NCBI GenBank assembly: GCA_910589115.1
Contig: CAJUSB010000019.1
Coordinates: 11,092 to 30,484 of the forward strand
Length of the DNA: 19,393 bases
Origin: an uncultured Clostridia bacterium
Lineage (GTDB): Bacteria; Bacillota; Clostridia; Oscillospirales; Butyricicoccaceae
Direction of reading: 5' to 3'
Shown here: positions 1 through 7,233 of the stretch, piece after piece
Layout of the letters: each line of letters begins with the position of its first letter
How positions within the stretch are numbered: position 1 is the stretch's first letter
Notes under the pieces: model-generated
What the model was told of the DNA's origin: nothing
Seen by the model: the letters and a program-made list of their open reading frames with translations, nothing else
Databases searched by the model: none
Program-made: the position numbers and the translations under genes

Positions 1-186
1 CGGTCCGCGTAGGACGCCTCTCCGGCGAGGAGCGGGAGTCCAGAGGGCGGAGCCCTCTGGCGCGGTCCGCGTAGGACGCCTCTCCGGCGAGGAGCGGGAG
101 TCCAGAGGGCAAGGCCCTCTGGCGCGGTCCGCGTAGGACGCCTCTCCGGCGAGGAGCGGGAGTCCAGAGGGCGGAGCCCGCTGGCG
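1..186. repeat. 62-bp tandem hairpin repeat, three copies
   Basis: Three head-to-tail copies of a 62-bp unit lie at 1-62, 63-124 and 125-186; the array may extend beyond the left edge. Each unit contains GTCC-GCGTA-GGAC, then CCTC-TCCGGC-GAGG, a CGGGAGT linker, and a 9-bp stem CCAGAGGGC / GCCCTCTGG closed by a 3-base loop. The loop is GGA in units 1 and 3 and AAG in unit 2. Unit 3 has one stem mismatch (CCCGCTGG). The CCAGAGGG core and GTCC/GGAC hairpin recur in the dispersed elements near 4250 and 12650. No coding potential is seen. The array ends about 40 bases before the histidine kinase start, so no promoter for that operon is evident here. Confidence 0.95.
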
Positions 187-228
187 TGGCGAGGGGATCC
201 GATATTGGCGGAAAGGAGGCTGCGGGAA

Positions 229-1593
229 GTGTATGAAAAGAAAGTGCAGAGAATGCTGCTGGATATGATGTCAGCGCTCAATCTCGTGATTGTACTGTTC
301 CTTTCCATGACGATTAGTATTACAGCAGAACGCATCGCAAAAAGCGGACAGGCTCGCGCGTTCTTCGATCAGATCGACGTAGTTCCCAACTCTCCAAGAA
401 CTGTCCCACTGACATCCGTTGCCCTCTTCCTTTTGCTGCTGGGGATTATGGCGCTCGTGCGGCGGAAAAAACTGCCCATTATGCGGCAGCGGATTCTTGT
501 GTCAGCCGCCCTGCTGCTGCTCATTTCCTTGATGATCGCCCTGCGCATGAGCTATACCGGCGTTGTCCTTCTGGTCGCCGCCGAGCTGCTGCTCGTCTTT
601 GAATCAAGGCAGACACAGACCATTTTTATCGGCATTATGACAGTCCTCTTCCTGTGCAGCGACTATGACCTCGTCAGCCTTCCACTGCCGATGATTTCTT
701 TTCAGGAATACCTGTTTTACTATAACACCAATACCGCGAACCTTTTGCTTTCTACCAAAAATGTGCTGGTCTCTATCAATATGCTGCTTTTCATTACCAT
801 TATCGTTCAAATGTCGCTCCAGCGGTCAGCAGAACACGAAAAAGTCATACGGCTCAATCAGGAGCTGTATGAAGCCAACCAGCGCATCATGGAATACGCC
901 ATCGAAAGCGAACGGAATGCCTCTATGCATGAACGTAACCGCTTGGCCCGTGAAATCCACGATTCCATCGGCCATACCCTGACCGCTATTTCCGCCGGGC
1001 TGGATGCCTGCCTCACCCTGCTTGACCATTCCCCAAGGCAGGTCAGGCAGCAGCTGACCGTGCTGGCCGACGTCTCCCGCAGCGGACTTCAGGATATCCG
1101 GCGCTCTGTGCACGCCCTGGAGGCCGAACCGTCGGAAATGAGTATTTCCGACGCAATCCTGAAAATGATACGGGATATGCAGGCCGCCGCAGGAATACGC
1201 GTTTCCGTGAGCAGTGTGCTCGACAAAGTGCCGCTGCAAATTGATGAAGCAGATACGGTATATCGTATCGTGCAAGAAAGCATGACCAACGCCGTCAAGC
1301 ATGGCCACGCAACCGAAATTGCGATTAAAATTAAACTCGAGGGACGCTGGCTGGTGGTAATCGTCCACGATAATGGCAGCGGCTGTGCCGATTTTGAACA
1401 AGGCTTCGGCCTGCGGCATATGGAAGAACGGGTCGCCCTGCTGGGCGGCAGGCTGCGGGTGAAAAGCTTCCGCGGCTTTACCGTAGCAGCGCGGCTGAAT
1501 ATCAGATGGAGGGATGAAAATGATCAAGGTATTGATAGCGGACGATCAGGAGCTGATCCGGCAGAGCCTGCAAATCGTACTGAATGCATGTGA
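229..1593 (+). CDS. Membrane sensor histidine kinase, HisKA_3 class
   Basis: Sensor kinase that should autophosphorylate on His244 and pass phosphate to the regulator encoded next. The N-terminal half (about residues 18-205) holds around six hydrophobic segments and almost no extracellular domain, as in intramembrane-sensing kinases such as LiaS and DesK. A short coiled stretch leads to the HisKA_3 H-box (ERNRLAREIHDSIGH). The HATPase domain has an N-box (ESMTNAVKHG, Asn354) and a DNGSG glycine motif followed by GFGLRHMEERV. GTG at 229 is chosen because AGGAGG at 214-219 sits 9 bases upstream; the in-frame TTG at 205 has no Shine-Dalgarno. The last 25 or so residues, after the normal domain end (ARLNIRW), are encoded on top of the next gene, an unusually long overlap of 74 bases. 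The signal sensed is unknown. Confidence 0.93.
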   Translation: MYEKKVQRMLLDMMSALNLVIVLFLSMTISITAERIAKSGQARAFFDQIDVVPNSPRTVPLTSVALFLLLLGIMALVRRKKLPIMRQRILVSAALLLLISLMIALRMSYTGVVLLVAAELLLVFESRQTQTIFIGIMTVLFLCSDYDLVSLPLPMISFQEYLFYYNTNTANLLLSTKNVLVSINMLLFITIIVQMSLQRSAEHEKVIRLNQELYEANQRIMEYAIESERNASMHERNRLAREIHDSIGHTLTAISAGLDACLTLLDHSPRQVRQQLTVLADVSRSGLQDIRRSVHALEAEPSEMSISDAILKMIRDMQAAAGIRVSVSSVLDKVPLQIDEADTVYRIVQESMTNAVKHGHATEIAIKIKLEGRWLVVIVHDNGSGCADFEQGFGLRHMEERVALLGGRLRVKSFRGFTVAARLNIRWRDENDQGIDSGRSGADPAEPANRTECM

Positions 1594-2194
1594 AGACATT
1601 GAAGTCGTCGCAACCGCTCAGAATGGCCGGGAAGTGCTCAGCGCCGTCCGGCGCACTGCGCCAGACGTTATACTGATGGATATCCGTATGCCTGAAATGG
1701 ACGGTATCCAGTGCACGAAGATCCTGAAGGAAAACGACCCTTCTCTGCGCATTCTGGTATTGACGACCTTTGACGACGATCAGTTCGTCTATCAGGCGCT
1801 CAAGCACGGCGCGTGCGGCTATCTGCTGAAAGGCGTTTCCATGGAGGAGCTTGCAAATGCGATACGCACCGCGGCGAAAGGCGGCTCGATGATTCATCCA
1901 ACCGTTGCATCCAAGGTGCTGCGCCTGTTCGCCGAAATGGCACAGAGCGACCTTCGCGTTGAGGTCACCACGGGCGGTGCGGAGGAACTGGGCCGCACCG
2001 AACGCAAGATCGTTGAGCAGGTAGGGCGCGGCCTGTCCAACCGGGAAATTGCACAGGTACTGGGACTGTCAGAGGGGACCGTCCGCAACTATCTCAGCAC
2101 CATCCTGGGCAAGCTCGGCCTGCGGGACCGCACGCAGCTTGCTATCTGGTCCGTGCAGACCGGTTTTGCCGCAGGCAAGCGGCCGCAGTTTTGA
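1520..2194 (+). CDS. NarL/LuxR-family response regulator
   Basis: Cognate DNA-binding regulator of the kinase upstream. The receiver domain (about residues 1-120) has the acidic pair D8-D9, phosphoacceptor Asp54 in VILMDIRMPEMDG, the switch region LTTFDDD and Lys in GYLLKG. The C-terminal LuxR-type helix-turn-helix (about residues 150-215) contains LGRTERKIVEQVGRGLSNRE and the recognition segment SEGTVRNYLSTILGKL. ATG at 1520 is preferred over the in-frame ATG at 1514: GGAGG at 1508-1512 is 7 bases from 1520 but almost touches 1514. Its stop overlaps the TTG start of the next gene. Such regulators commonly control envelope-stress or transporter genes; the targets here cannot be read from the sequence. 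Confidence 0.95.
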   Translation: MIKVLIADDQELIRQSLQIVLNACEDIEVVATAQNGREVLSAVRRTAPDVILMDIRMPEMDGIQCTKILKENDPSLRILVLTTFDDDQFVYQALKHGACGYLLKGVSMEELANAIRTAAKGGSMIHPTVASKVLRLFAEMAQSDLRVEVTTGGAEELGRTERKIVEQVGRGLSNREIAQVLGLSEGTVRNYLSTILGKLGLRDRTQLAIWSVQTGFAAGKRPQF

Positions 2195-3471
2195 AAGCCC
2201 GGCATACTGCGCTGCTGCTGACGGTGTTATGCTGTATCGCCGCGCTGCTGTCCCACTCCGGCCAGCGGGAGACCGTGCTGCGGCTTGGCCTATATGTCGG
2301 CAGTGATTGGGACGCCCCCTACAGCGACTATTATAAAATGGTAGATACCGCAATAGAACGGTTTGAAGCAGCGCACCCGGATGTACGGGTGGAATATATC
2401 AGCGGTATCCGGCAGGAGGATTATTCCGAATGGCTGGCAGCGCAGTCGCTGACTGACCGGATGCCTGATGTATTTTTTGTGTTGGATTCCGACTTTCAGC
2501 GCTATATTTCTATCGGCGCGCTGGCCGAGCTTGACGGCTATATAGCCGCTGACCGTGATTTTTTTCCGGATAAATACTACTCCGCCGCCTTTGAAGCTGG
2601 GCGAATGGGAAACACGATGTATGCCCTTCCAATCCAGAGTGCGACCACCATGATATTCTGTAATTGGAGCCTGCTGAAGCGCGAGGGCATTGAAATGCCG
2701 GATCAAGACTGGACCTGGGAGGATTTCTACAGCATTTGTGAGCGCGTGACCCGGAAGGAAGCCAGCGGCGCAGGGCAATACGGCTGCTACGGCTATCTCT
2801 GGGAATATGCTGTGGCTTCAAACGGCGCTTCAGCCGTCGATAAGGCGGGGACGGAATGCTACTTTGAAGACCCCAGGGTTGAACAGGCTATCCGGTTCTG
2901 CCGCAAGCTGTACCGCCTGAGTGACAGCTATCAGGTGACGGCGCAGGATTTTTTTGACGGCCGGGTGGCTTTCCGCGTTACAAATACTACAGATTACCGT
3001 ATGATGGAGTATTATCCGTTCGGCCTGTTGGGGCAGCAAAATTTTGAATGGGGCTGCCTGCCGATGCCCGCAGGCCCGCAGGGCGGCAATATCTCTTGCC
3101 TTGAGACCCGGGTTGCAGCCGTCAGCGCAGGCAGCAGGCATAAGGCGCTTTCCTGGGAGCTGCTCAAGCTGATGAGCTATGATCCGCAGGTTCAGGGCAC
3201 CTTGTATGAGGGGGCAGAAGGTACGGCGGTGCTTCATATTGATAACTGGAACCGTTCCCAGTATACGCAAGCCGCTGCGGAGCTGCGGCTGGATGCAGAG
3301 CTGCTGGACAGCGTTATGGGGAAGGCCGTCGAGCTGCCGAAATATGAGACCTACCGGCAGACCCTGGCGATTGCGAGCGCACGATTGGACGACGTATTTT
3401 ATGGTGATGCAGATGTTTCAGCTACGTTGATGGCGCTTCAGCGCGAGGTGCTTGCCTATCTGAAAAAATAA
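2191..3471 (+). CDS. Family 1 extracellular solute-binding protein
   Basis: Resembles the sugar-type substrate-binding proteins of ABC importers (SBP_bac_1). A hydrophobic N-terminus (about residues 6-20) is followed by a mature domain beginning ETVLRLGLYVGSDW, with the typical early helix (AIERFEAAHPDVRVEYISG), LPDVFFVLDSDF-like and YALPIQSATTMIFCNWSLL segments, and SWELLKLMSYDPQVQ near the C-terminus. The cysteines at 14-15 (TVLCC) do not form a good lipobox, so it may be anchored by its leader or released. The start is TTG at 2191, overlapping the regulator stop as TTGA. No strong ribosome binding site is seen, so translation probably depends on coupling. No permease or ATPase gene is adjacent, which suggests it feeds ligand information to the kinase rather than acting in uptake; this is inference. 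Confidence 0.85.
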   Translation: MKARHTALLLTVLCCIAALLSHSGQRETVLRLGLYVGSDWDAPYSDYYKMVDTAIERFEAAHPDVRVEYISGIRQEDYSEWLAAQSLTDRMPDVFFVLDSDFQRYISIGALAELDGYIAADRDFFPDKYYSAAFEAGRMGNTMYALPIQSATTMIFCNWSLLKREGIEMPDQDWTWEDFYSICERVTRKEASGAGQYGCYGYLWEYAVASNGASAVDKAGTECYFEDPRVEQAIRFCRKLYRLSDSYQVTAQDFFDGRVAFRVTNTTDYRMMEYYPFGLLGQQNFEWGCLPMPAGPQGGNISCLETRVAAVSAGSRHKALSWELLKLMSYDPQVQGTLYEGAEGTAVLHIDNWNRSQYTQAAAELRLDAELLDSVMGKAVELPKYETYRQTLAIASARLDDVFYGDADVSATLMALQREVLAYLKK

Positions 3472-3801
3472 AATCCATAAATAATGCGATTTGTCCTAAA
3501 AAGTATAAAATTCAGGTTATTTCCAAACCCGGTAATATATGACATACTCAATGCCACTGAAACCGATTTCATTACATGCGTCACGTGAATTGTGCAAATG
3601 TCAAGAGAAAAGACTTGAAATTATTTTATATATTGTGATATTTACCGATTGAAAAAGCCCCAGAATCCGGTATAATGCAATCAGTAAAGGAAAACAACCA
3701 CTGAAACAAAGCTGAACAGAAGCCGCGGACAGGTTCAGAAAATGATTCAGGACGGTATGTAAAATAACCTACTATAAAAGATTGCACAGGAGGCAAGGGC
3801 T
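3472..3801. other. AT-rich intergenic region with regulatory sites
   Basis: This 330-base gap separates the binding protein from the zinc-ribbon gene. It is visibly more AT-rich than its surroundings. I see no intrinsic terminator after the binding-protein stop. It contains an 8-base palindrome TCACGTGA at 3581-3588 and a promoter at 3649-3676. The stretch between the promoter and the next start (about 3683-3801) would be a roughly 120-base leader; I recognise no riboswitch in it. Confidence 0.6.
3649..3676 (+). promoter_or_regulatory. Vegetative promoter for the zinc-ribbon gene
   Basis: TTGAAA at 3649-3654 and a perfect TATAAT at 3671-3676 are separated by 16 bases. The predicted start near 3683 gives a leader of about 120 bases before the 3802 start codon. 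Confidence 0.75.
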
Positions 3802-4002
3802 ATGCTTTGTGATGTAACCTTCCGGTGTGGTCATACAAGATTGGTGAACCTCATCGGACAATATGAAGACCGTCAGCGCAAGATGCTGCGATATAGTAAT
3901 TTTTTGATTTGCCCGGATTGCCAGGCCGCGCACACGACGGTTCAGAGTAAACCGCTTACCTCAGTTTGGGGTGAAGCGAACCGGATTCAGACCGGTTGTT
4001 AA
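3802..4002 (+). CDS. Small zinc-ribbon-like protein, 66 aa
   Basis: A short protein of unknown function with four likely metal ligands: Cys9 and His11 in FRCGHTR, and Cys37 and Cys40 in CPDC. The layout (CGHT, then VNLIGQYEDRQRKM, then CPDC) resembles small CGH..CPxC proteins common in Clostridia, often near DNA-processing or mobile genes; that resemblance is from memory. The start is well supported: AGGAGG at 3788-3793 lies 8 bases before the ATG, and a strong promoter lies upstream. It has no operon partner, since a strong hairpin terminator follows. Cys3 may be an extra ligand. Binding to nucleic acid or protein are both possible. Confidence 0.8.
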   Translation: MLCDVTFRCGHTRLVNLIGQYEDRQRKMLRYSNFLICPDCQAAHTTVQSKPLTSVWGEANRIQTGC

Positions 4003-4038
4003 AATTGCCAGTTTCTCCTTTTCACGTATCTTCCATAT

Positions 4039-4092
4039 AGCGAAAGGCTCTTGCGTGGGTTTCGTCTCCCCATGCAGGGGTCTTTCGCTTTT
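4039..4092 (+). terminator. Long-stem hairpin terminator
   Basis: Arms at 4039-4059 and 4069-4089 pair over 21 base pairs if G-U wobbles are allowed (four wobbles, no mismatch), around a 9-base loop. A short T-run (4089-4092) follows. The outer arm AGCGAAAG / CTTTCGCT is perfect. It lies 37 bases after the zinc-ribbon gene stop and should end that transcript. Confidence 0.8.
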
Positions 4093-4161
4093 CTGGCCCG
4101 CCCAGCCTCCGGCCTGTGGGACACAGCCAGATCTATACTCACATGCGGCAAGTCTTTTCCG

Positions 4162-4343
4162 CAGCCGCCCCTTCGGCCCGCCGTCCTATTGGCGGGCCGA
4201 AGCAGCACAGATGAACGGGCATATCCGCCCCGCCCGCAGGCGGTGGAAGGGAGTCCAGAGGGATGAGTCCCTCTGGCGCTGTCTGCGGAAGACCGCCCGC
4301 CGCGCAGGCGGATCAAACGGCAATCTCCAGTGCTCACGAGTAT
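4162..4343 (+). repeat. Dispersed multi-hairpin element, copy 1
   Basis: About 182 bases, matched along its length by 12548-12738. Hairpins in order: TTCGGCCCGCC / GGCGGGCCGAA (4172-4182 with 4191-4201, 11 bp, perfect); a CCGCCC..GGCGG stem near 4225-4243; CCAGAGGGA / TCCCTCTGG (4255-4263 with 4268-4276); GTCT / AGAC (4281-4293); and CGCC..GGCG. It ends in CACGAGTAT, as copy 2 ends in ACGAGTAT. It carries no coding sequence; the open frames through it are low-complexity and unsupported. It appears to be a non-autonomous, structure-conserved intergenic element. Its mobilisation mechanism is unknown. Confidence 0.88.
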
Positions 4344-4390
4344 AAAAGGTGCTCAAATGTCCTGGACGTGAAAAATTTACAAATATCTAC

Positions 4391-4419
4391 TTGAAATAAA
4401 CGACTCTGCATAGTATGAT
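4391..4419 (+). promoter_or_regulatory. Promoter for the CBS-domain gene
   Basis: TTGAAA at 4391-4396 and TATGAT at 4414-4419 are separated by exactly 17 bases. The predicted leader is about 60 bases. Confidence 0.8.
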
Positions 4420-4483
4420 ATAGACAAGAAATCCGCAAAGAGGATATGAAGCAAGGCAATCACTGACGCCGAAAGGAGCGATA

Positions 4484-4909
4484 ATGAACGCGCTGAATTT
4501 TTTGAAGCACAAATCAGAGGTCGTTTTTATTTACGAGGATTATTCTGTCAAGCGCGCAATGGACGAATTTCAGGTTTCTGGCTATACGGCATTGCCGATC
4601 CTTTCCCGGGATGGGCGCTATGTCGGTTCAATTACAGAGGGTGATTTCCTGCGTTTCCTTCTCCACTATGATCTGATTGATATGTCGGAGACCGAGCAGA
4701 TTGAGGTCCGTGACCTGCCGCGCCGGATGGATAACCGTCCGATTATGGTAGATGCGCATATGGAGGATCTGATGGAAACGGTCATGAGCCAAAATTTTGT
4801 ACCGATGGTTGATGGACGTGGCGTCTTTATGGGCATCATCACGCGTAAAAAGGTTTTAAGCTATTTTAACCAGCGGCTTAACGCCATGGTCAGGAGTTAT
4901 GCTTCCTGA
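4484..4909 (+). CDS. Tandem CBS-domain protein
   Basis: A 141-residue stand-alone Bateman module. The first CBS motif spans about residues 10-60 (VKRAMDEFQVSGYTALPIL, then GRYVGSITEGDFLRFL). The second spans about 80-135 (RPIMVDAHMEDLMETVMSQ, then FVPMVDGRGVFMGIITRKKV). Such pairs bind adenine nucleotides; some Firmicute stand-alone versions (CbpB/DarB type) bind cyclic di-AMP. The ligand here cannot be assigned. GAAAGGAG ends about 7 bases before the ATG. The gene has its own promoter and terminator, so it is monocistronic. Confidence 0.88.
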   Translation: MNALNFLKHKSEVVFIYEDYSVKRAMDEFQVSGYTALPILSRDGRYVGSITEGDFLRFLLHYDLIDMSETEQIEVRDLPRRMDNRPIMVDAHMEDLMETVMSQNFVPMVDGRGVFMGIITRKKVLSYFNQRLNAMVRSYAS

Positions 4910-4936
4910 ACATCCCCAAATGCTTGTCAAGTAAAG

Positions 4937-4985
4937 AGGCTGCCGCACCTATGGTTTGAGGGCCATTGGTGCGGCGGCCTTTTTT
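4937..4985 (+). terminator. Intrinsic terminator after the CBS gene
   Basis: Stem AGGCTGCCGCACC (4937-4949) with GGTGCGGCGGCCT (4968-4980), 13 bp with one G-U, loop of 18 bases, then a run of six T residues. Confidence 0.92.
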
Positions 4986-5025
4986 GGCTGCTGCCAGGCG
5001 TAGGAAAAAAATATTTCCCCTTCCC

Positions 5026-5054
5026 TGAAACGATTTCCTTCTTTTGTGCGAATA
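5026..5054 (+). promoter_or_regulatory. Candidate ECF sigma promoter
   Basis: TGAAAC at 5026-5031, a 17-base spacer, and CGAATA at 5049-5054 resemble the TGAAAC-N16/17-CGTA class used by Bacillus SigW/SigM-like ECF factors. It lies just upstream of a gene for an ECF sigma factor, which suggests autoregulation. No good vegetative promoter is visible in the same gap. Confidence 0.6.
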
Positions 5055-5092
5055 TATTACCGGAAGCCTGAAAAGGAGGTGAACGCCCCGCC

Positions 5093-5629
5093 ATGGATCA
5101 GGAACAAAAATGGATCCGACGCATTCAGCGCCGCAGCAGTGAAAAGGATGCTGACGCACTGATCCGCAAATATTACAGCGAAATCTTTGCCTATGCGTAT
5201 AAGCAGGTCTCCGACCGGGAAACCGCGCTCGACCTGACCCAGGAGATTTTCATTGCCGTCCTTCGTTCCCTGCATACCTATGATTCAGGGCGTGCCACTT
5301 TCCGCACCTGGCTGTACCGGATTGCAACCAATAAAATTATTGACAACCGCCGCCGCAGTGTGCCGCCTGCTGTCCCGCTTGACGGATTGCAGCTGCCCGA
5401 CGAGCAGGACTTTGCAGGACAGGTGGAGCGGCAGAGCGTTCTGGACGCAATCGAACGGTATGTCAGTGCGCTTGAACCGGGCCTTCAACAGATTTACCGC
5501 CTGCGGCTGTACGGTGAATATACGTTCCCAGAGATTGCGCAGATGCTCGGACAGCCCGAGGCCGCGGTCAAATCCCGTTATTACCGCCTGATGCAGGCGC
5601 TGAGAAAGGAGTTTCAGGATGCATATTGA
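5093..5629 (+). CDS. ECF-type RNA polymerase sigma factor
   Basis: A 178-residue group 4 sigma factor. Region 2 (about residues 20-90) has IRKYYSEIFAYAYKQV, the core-binding LDLTQEIFIAVLRSL and the -10-recognition segment FRTWLYRIATNKIIDNRRR. Region 4 (about residues 115-170) ends in the helix-turn-helix YTFPEIAQMLGQPEAAVKSR. ATG at 5093 follows AAGGAGGTGA at 5073-5082, an essentially full anti-Shine-Dalgarno match with slightly long spacing; no better in-frame start exists. It heads a five-gene operon with a membrane protein and an ABC transporter, overlapping the next gene by 11 bases. It likely controls this operon in response to envelope or antimicrobial stress (inference). Confidence 0.93.
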   Translation: MDQEQKWIRRIQRRSSEKDADALIRKYYSEIFAYAYKQVSDRETALDLTQEIFIAVLRSLHTYDSGRATFRTWLYRIATNKIIDNRRRSVPPAVPLDGLQLPDEQDFAGQVERQSVLDAIERYVSALEPGLQQIYRLRLYGEYTFPEIAQMLGQPEAAVKSRYYRLMQALRKEFQDAY

Positions 5630-6374
5630 ATATCCCACCGAGGACGAGCGGGAGGCCGGGATCCAGGCGATCCTTGCCGCCGGGCTAGTCCCGAAGCCAT
5701 CCCTGCGGCGGGCGTTATCCGGGCTGTACCGGGCGCTTGGACTGCGCGGTCTGCTGTTCGGCGTAGGGGATTGCGTACTGCTGGCCGTTCTGTTGTCAGG
5801 CTGTGCCGCCGTGCCGCTGCTGGCAGTCCTGCTGAACCGTCCCGACCCGCGCAGCCTGCTCTATCCACTTGCGGGCGGTGCACCGCTTTTGTATGCGGCA
5901 TTGCTGCTGCTCACCTTTTGGAAGGAGGAACAGCTGGGCACCCGTGCGCTGAAAATGACCGTCTTCTATGATTTGCGGCAGCTCACGGCCCTGCGTCTGC
6001 TGCTGTTCAGCGGCATGGGTGTGCTGGGGAATCTGCTGTTAGCGGCTTGTGCTGCCGCCTTTTGCCGGGATGCGCTGCTCTTTGTGCAGCTGCTGTTCTT
6101 GTCGCTTGGCGCATTGTTCCTATATGTTGCGCTGACGCTGGTTTGGCTGCTGCATGTGCCGGTGCGTTTTCAGCCGGTGCTGCCTGTGGTTTGGTGTGTG
6201 CTGTGCTGTATCCCGCCGCAGCTGTGCCCCGAACAGACGCTGCCGGTTTTTCTGGATGGGCTTCCGCTGGCGGGCACGGCATTGCTGGCGGTTTTGGCTG
6301 CCGCTGCTGCCGGGCTGCTGCTGCGTTCCTACCTTCTCACGTACAGAAAGGAAGATCCCTATGCTTACGGTTGA
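5619..6374 (+). CDS. Polytopic membrane protein, possible anti-sigma partner
   Basis: A 251-residue protein of unrecognised family. A soluble, likely cytoplasmic N-terminus of about 40 residues (begins MHIEYPTEDEREAGIQAILA) precedes about six hydrophobic segments between residues 45 and 240, and a short charged tail (RKEDPYAYG). There is no HxxxCxxC zinc anti-sigma motif. GAAAGGAG at 5604-5611 supports the start. It overlaps the sigma gene by 11 bases and the ATPase gene by 14, so expression is coupled. Position directly after an ECF factor is where anti-sigma factors usually lie, and a cytoplasmic N-terminus on a membrane body would fit. It could equally be an accessory subunit of the ABC transporter. 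Neither role is shown by motif. Confidence 0.8.
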   Translation: MHIEYPTEDEREAGIQAILAAGLVPKPSLRRALSGLYRALGLRGLLFGVGDCVLLAVLLSGCAAVPLLAVLLNRPDPRSLLYPLAGGAPLLYAALLLLTFWKEEQLGTRALKMTVFYDLRQLTALRLLLFSGMGVLGNLLLAACAAAFCRDALLFVQLLFLSLGALFLYVALTLVWLLHVPVRFQPVLPVVWCVLCCIPPQLCPEQTLPVFLDGLPLAGTALLAVLAAAAAGLLLRSYLLTYRKEDPYAYG

Positions 6375-7233
6375 CCATGTGACCAAAAAATACGGCCGTT
6401 TTACGGCGCTGGAAGAGGTTTCTATCACCTTTTCGGATGGGGTTTACGGACTGCTCGCGCCCAACGGCGCGGGCAAAACCACGCTGATTAAGATGCTGAC
6501 GACCCTGCTGTTTCCGACCGCCGGGCAAATCCTGTGGAACGGCACCGAAATCACCGCGTTGGGGGCGCGTTACCGGGATATTCTCGGTTATCTGCCTCAA
6601 CAATTCGGATACTATAAAAATGATACGCCGCGTCAATTCCTGCGTTATCTGGCAGCGCTCAAAGCCGTACCGCGCACGCAGACGGATCGGCGGATTGATG
6701 AACTGCTTTCGCTGGTTTCACTGTCGGATGCTGCGGATATGAAGATGAAAAAGTTTTCCGGCGGGATGCTCCAGCGGGTCGGCATTGCACAGGCCATGCT
6801 GAATGACCCGAAACTGCTTATATTGGACGAGCCGACTGCCGGGCTTGACCCAAAGGAACGGGTGCGTTTCCGCAATATGATCCATTCGCTGGCGCAGGAC
6901 CGGATCGTGATCCTTTCCACCCATATCGTTTCTGATATCGAAACGATTGCGCAGCAGGTGGTAATGCTACGTGACCACCGTCTGTATTGCTGCGAACCGC
7001 CGCAGCGGATTTGCGGCAGCCTGCGCGGGAAGGTCTGCGAGCTGCCTGCCGGGATTCCTGTACACGTACCGCATTTGCTGCTTGGCGAACGACAGGACGG
7101 TGAAAATACGATGCACCGCCTGATATGTGAAGCACCGCCGCCGGATGCGCATGCTGTAACACCTACATTAGAAGATGCCTTTTTATACGTCTATCAGGAT
7201 GAGGAGGGCGGCAATGCGGCTGTTTCGTTTTGA
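6361..7233 (+). CDS. ABC transporter ATP-binding protein
   Basis: A 290-residue ATPase of the ABC-2 exporter type. Walker A is APNGAGKTT (residues 33-41, Ala in place of the more usual first Gly), Q-loop LPQQ (Gln80), signature SGGMLQR (133-139), Walker B LLILDEPTAGLDP, and switch His188 in STHIV. About 90 C-terminal residues after residue 200 lack a recognised domain. ATG at 6361 follows AGAAAGGAAG and matches the family start (MLTVDHVTKKYG). The frame stays open upstream to 6154, but that part is cysteine-rich low-quality sequence overlapping the previous gene. It should pair with the two permeases encoded next. The substrate is unknown; peptide or lipid export or antimicrobial resistance are typical for such operons. 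Confidence 0.93.
   Translation: MLTVDHVTKKYGRFTALEEVSITFSDGVYGLLAPNGAGKTTLIKMLTTLLFPTAGQILWNGTEITALGARYRDILGYLPQQFGYYKNDTPRQFLRYLAALKAVPRTQTDRRIDELLSLVSLSDAADMKMKKFSGGMLQRVGIAQAMLNDPKLLILDEPTAGLDPKERVRFRNMIHSLAQDRIVILSTHIVSDIETIAQQVVMLRDHRLYCCEPPQRICGSLRGKVCELPAGIPVHVPHLLLGERQDGENTMHRLICEAPPPDAHAVTPTLEDAFLYVYQDEEGGNAAVSF

Noticed and set aside
1..186. Possible CRISPR array from the tandem repeats at either end
   Set aside because: The units are contiguous with no unique spacers, the variation is in hairpin loops, and no cas gene is present.
826..1527. Minus-strand open frame opposite the histidine kinase
   Set aside because: No recognisable motif or start signal; the plus-strand frame has all kinase boxes.
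3971..4345. Open frame running from the zinc-ribbon gene end through the terminator and repeat
   Set aside because: It crosses a strong terminator and a repeat element, has low-complexity Arg/Pro-rich content and no ribosome binding site.
6154..6360. N-terminal extension of the ABC ATPase
   Set aside because: The extension is Cys/Arg-rich, overlaps the conserved end of the preceding gene, and the family start with a ribosome binding site is at 6361.
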